Assembly (NCBI GenBank): GCA_028869495.1
Contig: JAGWRY010000209.1
Location: 1-6,954 of the forward strand
Origin: Elusimicrobiota bacterium
GTDB taxonomy: Bacteria > Elusimicrobiota > Elusimicrobia > UBA1565 > UBA9628
DNA length: 6,954 bases
Direction of reading: 5' to 3'
Position numbers and translations under genes: made by a program. Within the stretch, counting starts at the first letter, position 1, and each line of letters begins with the position of its first letter. This document shows positions 5,015 through 6,954 of the stretch, one piece after another. The notes under the pieces were generated by a model. That model was not told where the DNA came from, searched no databases, and was given only the letters and a program-made list of their open reading frames with translations.

Positions 5015-5491
5015 ATGGAGCGCAAGACGATGACGACGCCGGAGCGGGAAGTCTCCGTCTGGGACCCGCTGCGGGAGTTCCGCGGACTGACCGGGATGTC
5101 GGAGCTGTTCGACGACCTGCTGGGGGGCATCCGCCCCTTCCAGTTCCCGACCGCGCCGCGGGCCTGGACGCCGAAGGTGGACATCCAGGAGACGGACAAG
5201 GAGTACGTGATGAAGGTCAGCCTCCCCGGGGTCAAGAAGGAGGACGTGAAGGTCTCGGTGGAGGAGGGCGTGCTGAACATCTCCGGCGAGCGGCACGAGG
5301 AGAAGGAGGAGAAGGGCAAGAGCTGGGTGCGGCGCGAGTCGGCCTACGGGTCCTTCTCGCGGAGCTTCGTGCTTCCCTCGGGGATGCACCCGGAGGAGCT
5401 CAAGGCGGCGCACAAGGACGGCGTGCTGATCGTGACGCTGCGCAAGCCGGAGCAGCCGAAGAGCCGCGAGGTGAACGTCAAGGTCGAATAA
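5015..5491 (+). CDS. hsp20: Small heat shock protein, Hsp20/alpha-crystallin family
   Basis: A 158-residue ATP-independent holdase chaperone that binds unfolding proteins in the cytoplasm and forms large oligomers. Residues 1-50 are the variable N-terminal arm (WDPLREFRGL, LFDDLL). The alpha-crystallin domain runs from about 51 (WTPKVDIQET) to 144. It includes the MKVSLPGVKKEDVKV block (66-80), the acidic ISGERHEEKEE loop (89-99), RSFVLP (116-121) and the family signature A-x3-D-G-V-L at 131-138. The C-terminal tail ends VNVKV (153-157), a V-x-V version of the I-x-I/V motif that docks neighbouring dimers. Length is typical for bacterial class A Hsp20. The start is set by the strong Shine-Dalgarno site. 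It is apparently monocistronic: it is preceded by a structured non-coding region and followed by a 14-bp hairpin terminator. No known heat-shock promoter or HrcA site is visible, so control is more likely post-transcriptional or by an unfamiliar factor. Confidence 0.97.
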   Translation: MERKTMTTPEREVSVWDPLREFRGLTGMSELFDDLLGGIRPFQFPTAPRAWTPKVDIQETDKEYVMKVSLPGVKKEDVKVSVEEGVLNISGERHEEKEEKGKSWVRRESAYGSFSRSFVLPSGMHPEELKAAHKDGVLIVTLRKPEQPKSREVNVKVE

Positions 5492-5512
5492 ACGAAAAGA
5501 GGACTCGGCGCG

Positions 5513-5553
5513 GGGCGGGGCGGGGGCGCGTCCCCCGCCCCGCCCGATCATTT
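5513..5553 (+). terminator. hsp20 terminator, 14-bp GC hairpin
   Basis: The 14-base arms 5513-5526 and 5532-5545 are perfectly complementary (GGGCGGGGCGGGGG with its complement) around a CGCGT loop, 21 bases after the hsp20 stop. The following bases, GATCATTT, are only weakly T-rich, so termination relies on the very stable stem. It separates hsp20 from the kinase gene. Confidence 0.75.
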
Positions 5554-5566
5554 AAGGGACCCTTCA

Positions 5567-5590
5567 GCCCGGCTTCGGCCCGGCTTCGCC
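5567..5590 (+). repeat. Tandem 11-base repeat with TTCG loop
   Basis: GCCCGGCTTCG occurs twice in direct tandem (5567-5577, 5578-5588). The first copy with the start of the second can form GGC-TTCG-GCC (5571-5580). The 13-mer GCCCGGCTTCGCC at 5578-5590 also occurs exactly at 4928-4940, the right arm and tail of the hairpin upstream of hsp20. A (GC)5 run follows at 5591-5600. Function unknown; it lies in the untranslated leader region of the kinase gene. Confidence 0.5.
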
Positions 5591-5606
5591 GCGCGCGCGC
5601 ATCCTT

Positions 5607-5633
5607 CCCGCGGGGGCCGCCCCCCGGGAGGAG
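5607..5633 (+). promoter_or_regulatory. Kinase ribosome binding site overlapped by a GC hairpin
   Basis: GGAGGAG (5627-5633) is a good Shine-Dalgarno site four bases before the ATG at 5638 and decides this start, since the frame stays open far upstream. A 6-bp stem, 5611-5616 with 5621-5626, extended past a bulge at G5610 by 5608-5609/5627-5628, covers the first bases of the site and could reduce translation. No promoter for the kinase was recognised in 5546-5606. Confidence 0.6.
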
Positions 5634-5637
5634 ACCC

Positions 5638-6909
5638 ATGGAAGACGTCCGCAGCCGCCGCACCGCGCGCATCGAGGCCGCGCTCTGGATCGTGCTCGGA
5701 ACGCTCGCCTTCCTGTCGAAGGGCAACCCGGCGCTGGACGCGGCCGCGGTCCTGCCGCTGTTCCTGCTCCTGCTCGGCTCCAGCCTCGCCGCGAGCCTGG
5801 CCGCCCGCCGCTGGCCGGCCCGCCCGGAGCTGCACGCGCTGGCCCTGATCGCCGGCTTCGCCGCGATCGCCGGCCTGCAGGAGCGCTCCGGAGGGGCGCA
5901 GTCGACCCTGTGGGTCCTGTACCTCCTGCCGATCTTCCAGGCCGCGATCCTCCTCGACGGGCGGGCGCTGGCCTGGACGGCCGCCGGAGCCTGCGCGGCG
6001 GACGCCGCGCTCTACCTGTCGGCCGCCGGCTCCTGGAACGCGGAGCTCTCCTTCGAGCTCGCGCTGAAGACCGGCATCCTCGCCAGCGCGGCGGCCGCGA
6101 CCTGGCTGCTCTCGCGCGCCGAGTCCGACGCCGACGAGCGCTCGCGCCGTCGGCGCGAGACGATCGCCCGTCTCGAGCGCTCTCTGCGCGCGCAGGCGGC
6201 GGAGCGCGAGCGCGAGCGCGGGCTGACCGCGATCGCCGCCGGCGGGGCGGGCGCGGCGCACGACCTCGCGACGCCGCTGATGGTCGTGCGCGCCTACGCG
6301 AAGCTCCACCTCGAGCGCGGCGTCGCCGACCCGGAGCTCATGCGCGACCTCGGGCGCATCGACGCGGCGGCCGGCTTCTGTCAGGAGCTGATCGTCGGCC
6401 TGCTCGCGCAGGGGACCGGACCGACGGCCCCGAGGCGGCTGGAGGCCGCCGTCGAGTCCGCGCTGGCGCTGGCCGAGCCGATCCTGCGCGCGCGCCGCGT
6501 CGTCCTCGAGCGCGAGTACCCGGAGAGGCCGCTCGCCGTCGCCGCGGCTCCGAACGACGTCGAGCGGATCGTCCTGAACCTCGTCGGCAACGCGGCGAAA
6601 GCCTCCGGCGCGGACGCGCGGGTGCGCGTGCGCGTCGCCCGCGACGACGGCGGCTCCTGGCCCTGGGCGGTCGTGACCGTGGACGACGACGGTCCCGGGA
6701 TCGCGCCCGAGATCCTGCCCCGCCTGTTCCAGCCCTTCGCGACGACCCGCGCGAACCAGGGCGGCACCGGCCTGGGCCTCTACCTGTCGCGCGAGGCCGC
6801 GCGGCGCCTGGGCGGCGCCCTCGACGCCGAGAACCGCGCGGAAGGCGGCGCGCGCTTCACCCTGCGCCTGCCGCTGGCCCCGTCGCCGCTGAACGCCGCG
6901 CCGGCCTAG
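5638..6909 (+). CDS. Membrane-embedded sensor histidine kinase
   Basis: A 423-residue two-component histidine kinase. About six membrane helices (roughly 12-27, 34-56, 64-81, 89-106, 109-130, 138-158) are joined by very short loops, so there is no extracytoplasmic sensor domain; it probably senses something within or at the membrane. A charged, Arg/Glu-rich coiled linker (160-195) leads to the dimerisation and phosphotransfer helix with HDLATPL (phospho-acceptor H208, acidic D209, P213). The ATP-binding domain has the N box around NLVGN (314-318), the G1 box DDGPG (350-354, D350 binding adenine), the F box LFQPF (363-367) and the G2 box GTGLGL (376-381), so all catalytic parts are intact. No HAMP, PAS or receiver domain is present and no response regulator lies within the window; only 45 bases remain downstream. 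It follows the hsp20 terminator and appears to be its own transcription unit. Signal and target are unknown. Confidence 0.94.
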   Translation: MEDVRSRRTARIEAALWIVLGTLAFLSKGNPALDAAAVLPLFLLLLGSSLAASLAARRWPARPELHALALIAGFAAIAGLQERSGGAQSTLWVLYLLPIFQAAILLDGRALAWTAAGACAADAALYLSAAGSWNAELSFELALKTGILASAAAATWLLSRAESDADERSRRRRETIARLERSLRAQAAERERERGLTAIAAGGAGAAHDLATPLMVVRAYAKLHLERGVADPELMRDLGRIDAAAGFCQELIVGLLAQGTGPTAPRRLEAAVESALALAEPILRARRVVLEREYPERPLAVAAAPNDVERIVLNLVGNAAKASGADARVRVRVARDDGGSWPWAVVTVDDDGPGIAPEILPRLFQPFATTRANQGGTGLGLYLSREAARRLGGALDAENRAEGGARFTLRLPLAPSPLNAAPA

Positions 6910-6954
6910 GCCCATCGGCCGCGGCGCTCGGGTCCGACGGCCCTGGTCCGCCGC
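6910..6954. other. Window edge, no feature recognised
   Basis: The last 45 bases after the kinase stop contain no recognisable terminator, ribosome site or start. A short direct repeat (GGTCCG-n-CG at 6931-6939 and 6946-6954) is present and is probably chance. Confidence 0.5.

Noticed and set aside
5512..5526. G-quadruplex in the G-rich arm after hsp20
   Set aside because: Only three runs of four or more G are present, and the perfect 14-bp complementary arm makes a hairpin terminator the simpler reading.
5591..5600. (GC)5 alternating run as a Z-DNA element
   Set aside because: Short alternating GC runs occur many times in a genome of this composition, so nothing special is indicated.

Overview
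This is a very GC-rich bacterial window (more than 70% G+C by eye, GC-rich third codon positions throughout). The sequence does not fix the organism. The gene set (M13 metallopeptidase with a signal peptide, TauE plus DUF1634, Hsp20, histidine kinase) occurs in many phyla. A high-GC diderm lineage such as Elusimicrobiota, Acidobacteriota or Deinococcota would fit, but that is a guess. No mobile element, CRISPR array, tRNA or rRNA was seen.

Layout. At the left edge is the 3' part of an unrecognised Ala/Arg-rich, probably helical protein (+, 2-757). It converges with a minus-strand run of four genes, and the two stop codons are one base apart. In transcription order the minus-strand run is: a zinc-ribbon SAM-dependent methyltransferase (4774-4115), a TauE/SafE sulfite-exporter-type permease (4100-3207), a small DUF1634 membrane protein (3205-2801) and a secreted M13 (neprilysin/PepO-type) metallopeptidase (2771-759). 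TauE and DUF1634 are a known conserved pair and are separated by one base. The methyltransferase and peptidase are close enough to be co-transcribed but have no obvious functional link to them.

A 240-base divergent intergenic region (4775-5014) separates this run from the plus-strand genes: hsp20 (5015-5491), ending in a strong 14-bp hairpin terminator, and a membrane-embedded histidine kinase (5638-6909) with its own Shine-Dalgarno site and no response regulator in view.

The least ordinary part is the divergent intergenic region. It carries an extended -10-like element, two long hairpins, and a 10-bp GC hairpin followed by T residues. The G-U pairs and the T tract all favour the plus strand, so it may encode a small structured RNA of about 135 nt or a long, attenuator-like leader of hsp20. 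A second observation concerns the minus-strand genes. Three of them lack a Shine-Dalgarno site and instead have TANAAT, a -10-like hexamer, 5-8 bases before a start codon, which suggests leaderless transcription. hsp20 and the kinase have textbook Shine-Dalgarno sites. No complete new system was identified.
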